In this document: positions 19,200 to 28,368 of the stretch, piece by piece
How the letters are laid out: each line of letters starts with the position of its first letter
Numbering within the stretch: the stretch's first letter is position 1
Source of the DNA: Hyphomicrobium sp. CS1GBMeth3
GTDB taxonomy: Bacteria; Pseudomonadota; Alphaproteobacteria; Rhizobiales; Hyphomicrobiaceae
Length of the DNA: 64,000 nucleotides
Direction of reading: 5' to 3'
NCBI RefSeq assembly: GCF_900117455.1
Contig: NZ_FPHO01000003.1
Location: 2,012,501 to 2,076,500 of the forward strand
Notes under the pieces: model-generated
What the model was told of the DNA's origin: nothing
The model's input: only the letters and a program-made list of their open reading frames with translations
Databases searched by the model: none
Made by a program: the position numbers and the translations under genes

Positions 19200-20912
19200 T
19201 CAGTCCGAGAGCTGCGCCACGTCATTGACGGGTCTGACGCCGAGCAGCGGCGCGATGCGTTTGATCACATTGCCGGCAGTCGGCGCCGCGTTGCGTCCGG
19301 CCAAGACCTCGCCGGCCGCGGCATCCGTGCCCTTCGGTTCGAAGATGAGAACCATCACGAGGTACTTCGGCTCGTCCATCGGGAAGCCGGCCACGAACGA
19401 AGCCACGACGGATTTTTCCTGATAGCCGCCGCGGCCCGGCATCTCCGCGGTGCCCGTCTTGCCGCCGACGCGGTAGCCCGGCACGTCGGCGCGCCGGCCT
19501 GTGCCACCCTGCTCGGCGACGTTACGTCGGAACAGCACCGACAGACTGCGGCTGGTCTCCTCGCTGACCACGCGCCGCCCGGCATCCGGAGCCTCGCCGC
19601 GCTTGCGGAAATAGGTGGGCGTCACGGTGGTGCCGCCGTTGATGAGTGCGGCCGTTGCCGCCGCGAACTGGATCGGCGTCAGTGCGATGCCGTGGCCATA
19701 GGAGACGGTGATCTGCTCCGCGCGCCCGAGCTTAGGCGGAAGCTGCGGCGCCGCAACCGGACCGACCTCCGTGCGCATGGGCGTCGTCAGCCCGAGCTTG
19801 TCGAGGAACGCGCGCTGCTTCTGCGGACCTTCCGCGAGCGCGAGCATGCCCGAGCCGACGTTCGAGGAGTAGATGAAGATCTCCGAAACGGTGAGCGGCC
19901 GGCGTTTGGGGTGCGTATCCTTGAATGTGAAGCGCCCGGCCGTGAGCGGCTTGGTGACGTCGATCACGGTATCGGACTTCACGCTGCCGCCATCGAGCGC
20001 CATCGCCACGGTGAAGATCTTGAACACCGAGCCGAGCTCGTAGGTGCCGCCCTGGATCTTGTCGAGCCGCGCCGGATCGAGAATCTCTGACGACCGCGCC
20101 GGGTCGACGCCCGGCAGCGAAACGGCGCCCAGCATCTCGCCGGTCCTGACATCCATGACGAGACCGGCAGCGCCCTTCGATTCGTAGCGCGCCATCGCTT
20201 GCGCGAGTTCGTCCTCGAGCGCGTACTGCACGCCGAGGTCCAGTGACAGTGCCACCGGCAGGCCCGCGTCCGTCGGAGCGCCGTGCGTTGCCTCGACGCC
20301 AACGGTTTCGTCGATGGCGCGCTCGATGCCGCCGGTGCCCTTATTGTCGACGTTGACCGAGCCGAGCACGTGCCCGGCCAGGCGCTCGAGCGGATAGGCT
20401 CGCCGCAGCTCGCTGCGGAACTCGAGGCCCGGTAAGCCGAGATCGTGAACCTCTTGGGCGAGCTTCGGCGCAATGCCGCGCTTCAGCCACACGAAGCGCC
20501 TGTTGCGATCCGAGAGGACTTGGCGCACCTCGTTCCGGTTGATGTCCGGCAGCACGGTGCTGAGCTGCTCGATCGTATTGTCGAGCCCCTGCACGAGCGA
20601 GGGATCGGCATAGAGCGACGGCATCTCGATATCGCTCGCGAGCAGGCGCCCATTGCGGTCATGGATGTCCGGCCGCACATAGCTGCGCGCGATGGGCTCG
20701 CTGAGCGTCACCACCATGTCGCTGGTGTTGCTCGCCGCAAGACGCGCGAGCTGCCCCGCGACGCTCATGAACATCAACGCCATGCCGAGCATGACGAGGC
20801 GCGTGCGCAAACCGGCGCCGGGCTCGCGGTGTCGCGGTTGGAGCGGAAGCGCACGATGGGAGACCGGCTCGGAAAAGCCCTGGTCCCGCCTTGCCCGCGT
20901 CGCGCCTCTCAT
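19200..20912 (-). CDS. ftsI: Penicillin-binding protein 3, septal peptidoglycan transpeptidase
   Basis: 570 residues with a basic cytoplasmic N-terminus, one membrane segment (about residues 39-58), the PBP dimerisation region and a class B transpeptidase domain. Active-site motifs are SVFK (Ser295-Lys298), SSN (349-351) and KTGT (485-488). Together with FtsW and the FtsQLB complex it builds the septal wall. Starts 20 bp after ftsL with GAGGG upstream of the ATG. The next gene on this strand is a GNAT protein, not murE. Confidence 0.96.
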   Translation of the reverse strand: MRGATRARRDQGFSEPVSHRALPLQPRHREPGAGLRTRLVMLGMALMFMSVAGQLARLAASNTSDMVVTLSEPIARSYVRPDIHDRNGRLLASDIEMPSLYADPSLVQGLDNTIEQLSTVLPDINRNEVRQVLSDRNRRFVWLKRGIAPKLAQEVHDLGLPGLEFRSELRRAYPLERLAGHVLGSVNVDNKGTGGIERAIDETVGVEATHGAPTDAGLPVALSLDLGVQYALEDELAQAMARYESKGAAGLVMDVRTGEMLGAVSLPGVDPARSSEILDPARLDKIQGGTYELGSVFKIFTVAMALDGGSVKSDTVIDVTKPLTAGRFTFKDTHPKRRPLTVSEIFIYSSNVGSGMLALAEGPQKQRAFLDKLGLTTPMRTEVGPVAAPQLPPKLGRAEQITVSYGHGIALTPIQFAAATAALINGGTTVTPTYFRKRGEAPDAGRRVVSEETSRSLSVLFRRNVAEQGGTGRRADVPGYRVGGKTGTAEMPGRGGYQEKSVVASFVAGFPMDEPKYLVMVLIFEPKGTDAAAGEVLAGRNAAPTAGNVIKRIAPLLGVRPVNDVAQLSD

Positions 20913-20932
20913 GTTCGCCCTCGGCTCTGCGA

Positions 20933-21223
20933 TCAGCGTGCGATCGCGCCCGTCAGGATGTTGCTTTCACCGGCCGGATCGACGATCTGGCCGTCTGCCA
21001 TCGGCACGAGACCCTGAGCCCGTGCCAGCGGCTCGATGCGCCCGGGCCTCGCCAGATGCGCGCGCTCCGCCTTGAGGATCGAGATATCGGAGCGGGTGCG
21101 GTCGGCGAGCCGCTGTTGCGCCGTAACGCGTGCCTCGAGTTGGCGGGTCTCGTAGCTGAGCCCGTAAAGCAGAAAGGCGCTCGAGATGGCCAGAAACGCG
21201 GCCGAGACTGTAATCGGGTGCAT
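20933..21223 (-). CDS. ftsL: Cell division protein FtsL
   Basis: 96 residues from the ATG at 21223 (GAGG 8 bases upstream; a TTG at 21241 would add six residues). One N-terminal membrane helix (ITVSAAFLAISSAFLLYGLS) then a coiled-coil segment (TRQLEARVTAQQRLADRTRS, ISILKAERAHL), ending in an LARAQGLVPM block, the usual bitopic FtsL layout. Position between rsmH and ftsI confirms the assignment. Confidence 0.9.
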   Translation of the reverse strand: MHPITVSAAFLAISSAFLLYGLSYETRQLEARVTAQQRLADRTRSDISILKAERAHLARPGRIEPLARAQGLVPMADGQIVDPAGESNILTGAIAR

Positions 21224-21285
21224 CGGATCGACCTCAACCAACGAAATACCAAGTCAAGACGACGGCAGGTGCGTGGGGGCTTTCG

Positions 21286-22278
21286 TTAACGCGCGTCCCA
21301 CGCTGGAGCGTCCGTTCGGACCCCAACGCGCAATCGCGCTGAGCGGGCCCGCGGGTTCGCATCCGTTTCCATTTTGTTAGGTTTAACGCCTCGAGTGTTA
21401 ACAATTCGGAAACTCGGCGGGCGCTCCGGCGTGCTCGGACCCGGCAAATACCGCGAAGTTCCAGCACTTTTTCCGGATCGCTCCTGCAGAAAATGCTTAA
21501 CGATACGGTCCTCAAGAGAATGAAAAGTAACCACAATTAACCGTCCGCTGGGCTTGAGAAGCCTCTCGGCTGCCGAGAGCACTCGCTCGAGTTCACCCAG
21601 CTCGTCGTTAACGTGAATGCGCAACGCCTGGAACGTGCGTGTGGCCGGATGCTTCTCGTCGCCGCGCGGTCGGCCGAGCACGCGCTCGACGAGATTGGCG
21701 AGTTCTTTCGTGGTCGAAAAAGGCTTCTCTGCGCGCGCCTTGACGATGGCCCGCGCGATGGCCCGCGAGCGCCGCTCCTCGCCGAGCTCGTAGAGGATGT
21801 TGGCGAGATCCTCCTCCTCGGCGTGATTGACGACGTCGGCCGCCGAGGGGCCTTCCTGCGACATGCGCATGTCGAGCGGACCCTCGCGCAGGAACGAGAA
21901 TCCGCGCGCCGCATCGTCAAGCTGCATCGACGACACGCCAATGTCGAGCACGACGCCATCGACACGATCGACGCCTTCTTCGCGCGCCGCGTGCTCCATG
22001 TCGCTGAAGGTCGTGGGAACGAGGCTCAGGCGTCCGCCGAACGCGGCGACGAGTGGCTGTCCATTGGAGAAGGCTGTGGGATCGCGCTCAATCGCGATCA
22101 CGCGGCAGTCGGCCGCCTCGAGAATGGCGCGGGAATACCCTCCCGCGCCGAACGTGCCGTCAATGTAGGTCTCGCCGTCCGCCGGCTTGAGCGCCTGCAG
22201 CACTTCTGAAAGCAGCACGGGAATGTGTGCCCGCACGTCCTGCCCCACCGGTCCCTTCCCGGTGTTCGAGGGCGTCAT
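21286..22278 (-). CDS. rsmH: 16S rRNA (cytosine1402-N4)-methyltransferase
   Basis: 330 residues. RsmH (MraW) motifs are present: [15 protein letters not shown], the SAM site [42 protein letters not shown], and [18 protein letters not shown]. It methylates C1402 in the 30S P site. The ATG overlaps the stop of mraZ (ATGA), as usual in the division cluster. Confidence 0.97.
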   Translation of the reverse strand: MTPSNTGKGPVGQDVRAHIPVLLSEVLQALKPADGETYIDGTFGAGGYSRAILEAADCRVIAIERDPTAFSNGQPLVAAFGGRLSLVPTTFSDMEHAAREEGVDRVDGVVLDIGVSSMQLDDAARGFSFLREGPLDMRMSQEGPSAADVVNHAEEEDLANILYELGEERRSRAIARAIVKARAEKPFSTTKELANLVERVLGRPRGDEKHPATRTFQALRIHVNDELGELERVLSAAERLLKPSGRLIVVTFHSLEDRIVKHFLQERSGKSAGTSRYLPGPSTPERPPSFRIVNTRGVKPNKMETDANPRARSARLRVGVRTDAPAWDAR

Positions 22279-22766
22279 TCCCGTGCTCCTTCAGTGCCAC
22301 CGCCCCTGCGGTGACCGCTCCCCGCGCCGAAAAGTTTTCTGTGCTCTTGAGCTTTTTCGCGGGCCCGCGTGCGGCGTTCTTCGAACGCGTGAGGGGCCCA
22401 CATCTGAAACTTGTCGCCAAGGCCGACAAATGTGACGTGATCCTGAAGATCGGCGTGGCGGCGAAGCGTTTCAGGAAGGACGATGCGCCCGTCGCCATCG
22501 ATGCCGAGAACCTGGACGTCGCCGTAGAGGGCGACAGAGAGCTCGTCCCGCTCGTCCGAATAGTCCGGCAAGCCCGAGAGAAGCCCGTCGATCTTTTTCG
22601 CAAGTCTCTCGCCGCCTGCATCAAGGGCCGGAGAGTCGATCGCGGGGTAGCAATAGATGCCGCCGGGATATCCGTCGCGCTCGAGCACGGCTCGGAAAGG
22701 CGCAGGAATGGAGACGCGTCCCTTGGCGTCGATCTTGTTTGTGAATGTCGAGACAAAGCGGTCCAT
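22275..22766 (-). CDS. mraZ: Transcriptional regulator MraZ
   Basis: 163 residues made of two AbrB/SpoVT-like repeats: [20 protein letters not shown] and [19 protein letters not shown], then a basic C-terminal tail. MraZ forms a ring that binds tandem short repeats in its own promoter and controls the division cluster. A set of four 10-bp-spaced repeats lies about 200 bp upstream of this start (22963-22998). Confidence 0.95.
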   Translation of the reverse strand: MDRFVSTFTNKIDAKGRVSIPAPFRAVLERDGYPGGIYCYPAIDSPALDAGGERLAKKIDGLLSGLPDYSDERDELSVALYGDVQVLGIDGDGRIVLPETLRRHADLQDHVTFVGLGDKFQMWAPHAFEERRTRAREKAQEHRKLFGAGSGHRRGGGTEGARE

Positions 22767-22962
22767 CCCTTCTTCGAGCCTCGCTCAATCACGCAAACTT
22801 CAGGAACGCTTCGCAGGACTGTCCAAAATCTCACGCGAGGCCTGATGGGCCTCGCTTAGTGCCCGCGCCCCGGGCTGGGCCGTGGCGGTCGCTCGGTGCT
22901 TCGGCCCTCTCTCGAAGCAGGCGCCACGACCACGAGCCCGTGCCCGGTGCGGTCGGGCTTAT

Positions 22963-22998
22963 ATGGGATGACATGGTTCGCTATGGGCGTCAATGGAT
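22963..22998. promoter_or_regulatory. Tandem MraZ-box-like repeats upstream of mraZ
   Basis: On the plus strand, four copies of a TGG-containing pentamer occur with exactly 10-bp periodicity: TGGGA at 22964, TGGTT at 22974, TGGGC at 22984, TGGAT at 22994, each preceded by A. MraZ of E. coli is known to bind TGGGN repeats separated by 5 bp, so spacing and sequence match. The repeats read opposite to mraZ transcription. A TTGACG hexamer on the mraZ strand (22988-22993) lies within them. Confidence 0.6.
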
Positions 22999-23120
22999 CC
23001 TTAAGGAGTTAACAGGGCCAAAGCCCCATTTTTTGGGGGTCTCGACGACCCGCCAGGGGTCGGACCCAGGCGGGTCAACCGAGGCCAAATCGGTGTACGA
23101 TCGCGATCCAGGCGGTTCGG

Positions 23121-24101
23121 ATGGAGCAGCGGGTGCGGAAGCGGCAGCCTCGGGTGGGAACGACGGGGGTCGGTCGCGTGGCGGTCGTCGCTGCCCTGGT
23201 CGCTCTCATGGGGACCGCAGTGCCGACTTCCAACTTGGCGGCACCCCAGGTGCCCCCGGACAAGGGCAACCGCATCTCGATCCAGGCGCCCGGCCACGAG
23301 CCCGTGACCCTCTATTACGAGGAGCAGGGTGCCGGGCCGCCACTGCTCCTATTACATGGGCTCGGCGAGAGTATTTTCACGTGGCGCGAGATCTTGCCGG
23401 CGCTGACCGCCAGCCATCGCGTCATCGCGCTCGACCTCAAGGGATTCGGCCGCTCGGATAAGCCCGACGATAGAGCTTACTCGGCCGACGATCAGGCGGC
23501 CCTCGTCGCGCAGTTCATCGTCAAACAGGACCTGAGAGACCTGACGCTCGTGGGCCATTCCTTCGGCGGCACCGTCGCGCTGCGCACGGCGCTGACTGAT
23601 GGCATCGCCGGCACGGCGCGTATCCGCCGCATCGCGGTGATCGGTGCCCCGGCCTTGCCGCACACGGCCGCGAGCCACCTCGATCTCGTCATGACGCCGG
23701 TCGTCCCGGATGCAATGACGGGAATCCTGCCGGCAAAAGCAATGGCGCGCCTGCTGCTCCGGGAGGCCATGGGCGGGCGCGAGCCGAGCGAGCGCCTCGT
23801 GGAAGGTTACGCCGCGCCATATCGCGACGAGGGCGCCATGCGCGCCTTCCTCGCCACCGCGCGCTCGATCGTGGGCGAGCGGGATGCCGATGCCGTAGCC
23901 GCACGCTACCGCGCGGTCCGGCAGCCGGTGCTTATCGTCTGGTGCCGCGAGGACCCCATCGTGCCGCTGCGCTCGGGGAAACGCCTTGCGGCGGCGCTGC
24001 CCCGCGACCGCCTGGCCATTCTCGAAGGCTGTCATCACCTGCCTCAGCACGAGCGCCCGCGCCAGCTCGTCCGCACGCTGACACGTTTTCTAGGCAGGTG
24101 A
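23121..24101 (+). CDS. Exported alpha/beta hydrolase
   Basis: 326 residues with a signal sequence or anchor at about 17-41 (GRVAVVAALVALMGTAVPTS) and an alpha/beta-hydrolase domain. Visible: oxyanion loop LLLHGLGESIFTW, nucleophile elbow VGHSFGG, acid VWCREDPIVPL and His in GCHHLPQHERP. The substrate is unknown; DLKGFGRSDKP is typical of small-ester hydrolases. The 354 bp between mraZ and this gene hold the MraZ-like repeats and an inverted repeat (GACCCGCC at 23047 / GGCGGGTC at 23069) but no gene. Confidence 0.85.
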   Translation: MEQRVRKRQPRVGTTGVGRVAVVAALVALMGTAVPTSNLAAPQVPPDKGNRISIQAPGHEPVTLYYEEQGAGPPLLLLHGLGESIFTWREILPALTASHRVIALDLKGFGRSDKPDDRAYSADDQAALVAQFIVKQDLRDLTLVGHSFGGTVALRTALTDGIAGTARIRRIAVIGAPALPHTAASHLDLVMTPVVPDAMTGILPAKAMARLLLREAMGGREPSERLVEGYAAPYRDEGAMRAFLATARSIVGERDADAVAARYRAVRQPVLIVWCREDPIVPLRSGKRLAAALPRDRLAILEGCHHLPQHERPRQLVRTLTRFLGR

Positions 24102-24208
24102 GAAGGTGAGCGTCTGCGTGCCCTTGAGCGCGCGTCGCGGATCAACTACCAGTCTCGCACGTTGTGAACCAAGCGAACCGAGGACGCGGGCAAGCCGCGA
24201 GAGCATGA

Positions 24209-24619
24209 ATGGCTGACGTGCGCTGCATCTGCGCGATCGGACTGAGCGGACAATTGGGACTTGGCGGGCAGTTGCCCTGGGAAGGCGACCCGCGTCCCGA
24301 GTTTCGGGCCGATGTGGAGCGCTTTTTTGAGATCACGCGCGGCCACGTGCTGCTCGCCGGACCGAAGACCATCGCTTCAGTGCCGGAGTTCGCCTATGCG
24401 GAGCGCACCATTCGCGCGATACGCTCGCATGAGAAGCCGGACGACGTCCTCGCCGAATACAAGGACCGCGTCGTCTTCATAGGCGGCGGCCCGCCTGTGT
24501 GGGACGTCTACGCGCCTTACATCATGCATTGGGACATCACGCGGCTGCCGTACGACGGCCCCGCCGATCGTTGGTTCGACCCCAAGTGGCTGCTGACCGG
24601 CAAAGGCCGCCCGCTCTAG
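24209..24619 (+). CDS. Divergent dihydrofolate-reductase-like protein
   Basis: 136 residues. The N-terminal half follows the DHFR pattern: CICAIGLSGQLGLGGQLPWE (Met20-loop equivalent with GxLPW), an acidic residue in the DVERFFEITRGHV helix, AGPKTIASVPEF in place of GRKTFES and the glycine block VVFIGGGPPVWDVY. It is shorter than FolA (about 160) and the Arg of the usual GRKT motif is replaced by Pro, so catalytic activity is uncertain. Starts at ATG 24209. Confidence 0.7.
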   Translation: MADVRCICAIGLSGQLGLGGQLPWEGDPRPEFRADVERFFEITRGHVLLAGPKTIASVPEFAYAERTIRAIRSHEKPDDVLAEYKDRVVFIGGGPPVWDVYAPYIMHWDITRLPYDGPADRWFDPKWLLTGKGRPL

Positions 24620-24750
24620 CGCGGGCGTGAGATACAAACTATTGAGCCCGGAGGGCTCGGGAGCAAGGCGACCCGTCTCGGCGGAGCCGAGCTTCGCTCG
24701 GACGCTGAGCGCCGCCCCCGCGGAGCCCGCCGCGCGGGCGTGAGCGCAAA

Positions 24751-25032
24751 TCAATCGTCGTCGCACTCGATCGTCTCTCTGTAGCGTCCGCGCCGCCATT
24801 CCCGTTCGACCTCGCAAGAGCCGCCGTAATAGGCGGGCTCGTCGACGAAGTACGCACCATAGGGAATGTAGACCTCGTCGACCGGCGCCCGGTACGGCCG
24901 ACCGTAATGCGCGCGATACTCGCCGCGCCAGTGCTGGATCTCGTAGGTGCCGTCGTCATACCAATCGCCACCGGCGGAGGCGGGCAACGCGGACGCGGCG
25001 ATCAGAACAAGGGCAGTCGCAATGCGAGACAT
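24751..25032 (-). CDS. Small exported protein, 93 residues
   Basis: Signal peptide MSRIATALVLIAASALPASA, then a Tyr/Gly/Asp-rich mature part ending in a two-cysteine block (CEVEREWRRGRYRETIEC). Start at 25032 follows GGAGC; the longer open frame overlaps the neighbouring terminator and is not protein-like. The C-terminal block resembles the end of the adjacent small protein at 25172-25432, so the two are probably paralogues. Function unknown; resembles small periplasmic proteins common in Rhizobiales. Confidence 0.65.
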   Translation of the reverse strand: MSRIATALVLIAASALPASAGGDWYDDGTYEIQHWRGEYRAHYGRPYRAPVDEVYIPYGAYFVDEPAYYGGSCEVEREWRRGRYRETIECDDD

Positions 25033-25131
25033 GGGACGATGCTCCTCGGTTGACTGCCCCCCTAAACGCGCGGGGAAGCAGGAAGGTCCGCCTGGAGCAC
25101 CTTGGAGTTTCGACGGCAAGCACGGCGAAAC

Positions 25132-25164
25132 AAAATGAAAACGGCGGCCTTTGGGGCCGCCGTT
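25132..25164 (-). terminator. Rho-independent terminator of the 86-residue exported protein gene
   Basis: Ten-pair perfect stem AACGGCGGCC / GGCCGCCGTT with loop CCAAA on the minus strand, followed by TTCATTTTG. It separates the two related small exported-protein genes, so each has its own transcript. Confidence 0.8.
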
Positions 25165-25171
25165 TGGTTCA

Positions 25172-25432
25172 TCAGTCGCGGCGCGGGGCGCGGCACTTGA
25201 TCGATTCTTCGTAATCGCCGTCTTTCTCCCAGCGGCGATAGATCTTGCACGGCCCATCGCGGTAACGCTCCTTCACGTCACGGCCCATCGGGCCGTAATG
25301 GGCGCTGATCCGCTCGTAGAGGCTCGGGCCAGGGCCGACCGGCGCCGGCTCCTTGTAGCTGTCATGTTCGGCGAGGGCCGGGGCCGCACCGAGCATGAGA
25401 GCGGCAGCCAGAGGCAGGATCGCTTTCATCAT
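25172..25432 (-). CDS. Small exported protein, 86 residues
   Basis: Signal peptide MMKAILPLAAALMLGAAPALA, mature part with Pro/Gly linker, and the C-terminal block CKIYRRWEKDGDYEESIKC closely parallel to that of the neighbour at 24751-25032 (two Cys about 18 residues apart, WxxxGxYxEx between). GAAGGA ribosome site precedes the double ATG at 25432. Its stop lies just after the terminator. Function unknown. Confidence 0.7.
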   Translation of the reverse strand: MMKAILPLAAALMLGAAPALAEHDSYKEPAPVGPGPSLYERISAHYGPMGRDVKERYRDGPCKIYRRWEKDGDYEESIKCRAPRRD

Positions 25433-25591
25433 CCGTTTTTCCTTCTTGTAGTGACAGAACGGGGGGTTAACGCACGCCGCGGCGGATAGTTGAGCCGCTG
25501 CGCACGAATTGAAAGATTGGAGAGCTAAAACAAGACTATGGCGATTGTGCATCGCACGCGAGGTGAGGCAAAAAGAGGCGGGGAAAGAATT

Positions 25592-25971
<380 letters not shown>

Positions 25972-26030
25972 GAGGGAGATAAGGCGTTTTACGGCGCCAA
26001 CGTCAAGGGCATGAGGCCCTGGCGCCGCAT

Positions 26031-27395
26031 TTAGCTGCTTGGGTGCAGGCGCTGACGGCGGCGCTGCGCAAGCGCGACAGCCTCCCGGGTGAGCCCCTTG
26101 ACGCGTTTGGCGCGCAGAAGCGGCCGCACCGGCTTGTTCCGCTGCAGCACAGGCTGCACGAACGCCGGAGCCTGTGCCCCGTTGAGCTTGCTGCTGTCCG
26201 CGGCGCCTTGAGGAGCCGCCGCCTCGGCGTTGGCCGAGACCCCGGCTGCCGCCACCTGCCGGCCGACAAGGATCAGGCGAGCCACACGCTCGGCCGCATC
26301 CCGCAGATATTGCTGCGACTTCTGGATCGCGACATCGAGCGGCATCGCATTCGGCGTCGCGCTCTCGATGGCATCGATGCCGTGCTGGAACACGCCGTTG
26401 GCGTCGTCCGCGAGGCCGCCGCCGATGGCGATCACCGGCACACCATGCCGGCGCGCCGAAGCCGCCACGCCCGAAGGGGTCTTGCCGAAGGCGGTCTGGA
26501 AGTCGACGCGTCCCTCGCCCGTGATGGCGAGCGAAGCGCCGCGCATGTGCTCGTCGAGCTTCGTCGCCTCGACTACGAGCTCGACTCCACGCTTCATCGT
26601 CGCGTTTGCAAACGCCAGAAGTCCGGCACCCATGCCGCCGCCGGCACCGGCGCCCGGCCGCTCCGCGACGTCGGCATGCAGGTCGCGCTTCATCAGCGCA
26701 GCAAGGTGCCCGAGATTGCGGTCGAGCTTTTGCACCATCTCCGGCGTCGCGCCCTTCTGCGGTCCATAGACGGCAGAGGCGCCCTTTTCGCCGGTGAGCG
26801 GATTGGTGACGTCGCAGGCGACGCTGATCGCGACACGCGCCAGCCCCGGATTGATCCAGCGGCTGTCGATGGCATAGATCTCGTCGAGCTGGCCGCCGCC
26901 GAGAGGCTCGGTGAACGGCGCGCCGTTCTGATCAATGAAGCGCACGCCAAGCGCCTGCGCGAAGCCGACGCCGCCGTCGTTGGTGGCCGATCCGCCAAGC
27001 CCAATGATGATTTCTTCGACGCCGCGGTTGATGGCGTCCGCAACCAGCTCGCCCGTCCCGAACGTGGTGGCGCGCAGCGGGTCGCGCTCCGCCTTCGGCA
27101 CCAGTGGTAGACCGGAGGCCTCGGCCATCTCGATCACCGCCGTGCGTCCGTCGCCGAGCAGTCCGTAGGATGCAAGAACCTTCTGGCCGAGTGGCCCCGT
27201 CACGGCGCATTTGACGATGCGCCCGCCCGTGGCGTCGACCAGGGATTGAACCGTTCCTTCGCCGCCGTCCGCCATCGGGACTTTGATGTAGTCCGCATCG
27301 GGCCACACGCGGCGCAACCCCGCCTCGAGCTCGCTCGCCACCTCGAGAGAGGTCAGGTTCTCCTTGAAGGAGTCCGGGGCGATGACGATTTTCAT
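26031..27395 (-). CDS. Glycerate kinase, GarK/GlxK family, with C-terminal extension
   Basis: 454 residues from the ATG at 27395. Family blocks: MKIVIAPDSFKENLTSLEVA, VPMADGGEGTVQSLVDATGG, IIIGLGGSATNDGGVGFAQA, VACDVTNPLTG, GAGGGMGAG and the phosphate loop ITGEGRVDFQTAFGKTPSGV. The enzyme phosphorylates D-glycerate (2-phosphoglycerate product in this class). The usual length is about 380; the last 70 residues here are an Ala/Gln then Arg/Lys-rich tail (AKRVKGLTREAVALAQRRRQ) of unknown role. Confidence 0.93.
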   Translation of the reverse strand: MKIVIAPDSFKENLTSLEVASELEAGLRRVWPDADYIKVPMADGGEGTVQSLVDATGGRIVKCAVTGPLGQKVLASYGLLGDGRTAVIEMAEASGLPLVPKAERDPLRATTFGTGELVADAINRGVEEIIIGLGGSATNDGGVGFAQALGVRFIDQNGAPFTEPLGGGQLDEIYAIDSRWINPGLARVAISVACDVTNPLTGEKGASAVYGPQKGATPEMVQKLDRNLGHLAALMKRDLHADVAERPGAGAGGGMGAGLLAFANATMKRGVELVVEATKLDEHMRGASLAITGEGRVDFQTAFGKTPSGVAASARRHGVPVIAIGGGLADDANGVFQHGIDAIESATPNAMPLDVAIQKSQQYLRDAAERVARLILVGRQVAAAGVSANAEAAAPQGAADSSKLNGAQAPAFVQPVLQRNKPVRPLLRAKRVKGLTREAVALAQRRRQRLHPSS

Positions 27396-27582
27396 GAAGG
27401 CGTTTCCCCTTGATTTTATTTTAACCGGCCAATCGGATTTATTTTTCGCCGGCCATCGTCCCACAATGCAACAAACAGACGCGGCAAGCCGTGCCCTTCG
27501 CGGCCCTGCCGTCCCCTCGCACGAGTGTATGAGGAATCCAAGTCTAAGCCGTTTACAACGCGAATTTAATTGTCACGATTAA

Positions 27583-28368
27583 TCACGCGATCCGGTCATC
27601 TTTGAGACCGGCCGCCTCCAGCCGCGACAGGGTGTCCAGGGTGGAGTGGTCGAGCCGGCCGTCGCAGCAGCATGGACGGAAATGAAGCTGGAAGGCGCGC
27701 AGCACGGTCTGCAACTCGGGGTCGAAAATGCCGTCCCGTTCGACCTTATAGCCATAGCCGGAAAGGAGCGCCCGCGCCCGCTCGACTACCTGGCCGCGGC
27801 TCCCGAGCGGCACGCCCGCGTCGTCGCCGCCGAGAGGGGTCGGCGCAACCCAGTGGCCCACGCCCTGCTGGGCGAGCCAGGCCCAGTCGAACTTCTCGCC
27901 GGGATCGATCTTCCGCCCGGGCGCAATATCGGAGTGGGCGAGCACGCGCTGTGGGAGAATACCGTGGCGCCCGATGATGTCGCGCGACAGCGCTGCCACG
28001 GCTTCCATCTGCGCCTCCGGGAAATCCGGATAGCCGAGCATGTGTCCAGGGTTCTGGATTTCGATGCCGACCGAGGCCGAGTTGATGTCCGTTTCGCCGG
28101 CCCAGGAGGATACGCCGGCGTGCCAGGCGCGCGCCTCCTCGGCGACCATCTGGATGATGCGCCCGTCCTCGTCGACCACATAATGGCAGGACACCTTGCA
28201 GTCGGGCCGCGACAGCACGTCGAGCGCGCGGTCCACCGTCGGCAGACCCGTGTAGTGCAGGACCAGGATCGACGGCGCATAGCCGGGCTTGCGCGGCTCG
28301 ATGTTGGGAGAGGGATAAAGATCCGCGACCAGGAAGCTGTCTGGCCGCGCGATGACGCCGACGCTCAC
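27583..28368 (-). CDS. N-acetylmuramoyl-L-alanine amidase, AmiD/AmpD type
   Basis: 261 residues: an Amidase_2 domain with zinc ligands His38 (LVLHYT), His145 (LAHSDIAPGRKIDPG) and Asp155, plus VGIEIQN, then a C-terminal peptidoglycan-binding-like domain (DPELQTVLRAFQLHFRP). Cleaves the MurNAc-L-Ala bond. No signal peptide is visible, so it is AmpD-like in location (cytosolic recycling of anhydro-muropeptides) though with the AmiD domain order. Start overlaps the stop of the TerB-DnaJ gene by 4 bp. Confidence 0.92.
   Translation of the reverse strand: MSVGVIARPDSFLVADLYPSPNIEPRKPGYAPSILVLHYTGLPTVDRALDVLSRPDCKVSCHYVVDEDGRIIQMVAEEARAWHAGVSSWAGETDINSASVGIEIQNPGHMLGYPDFPEAQMEAVAALSRDIIGRHGILPQRVLAHSDIAPGRKIDPGEKFDWAWLAQQGVGHWVAPTPLGGDDAGVPLGSRGQVVERARALLSGYGYKVERDGIFDPELQTVLRAFQLHFRPCCCDGRLDHSTLDTLSRLEAAGLKDDRIA

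Noticed and set aside
24640..24750. GC-rich stretch with several short inverted repeats after the DHFR-like gene
   Set aside because: No T-run, no conserved RNA motif; probably only high-GC sequence.
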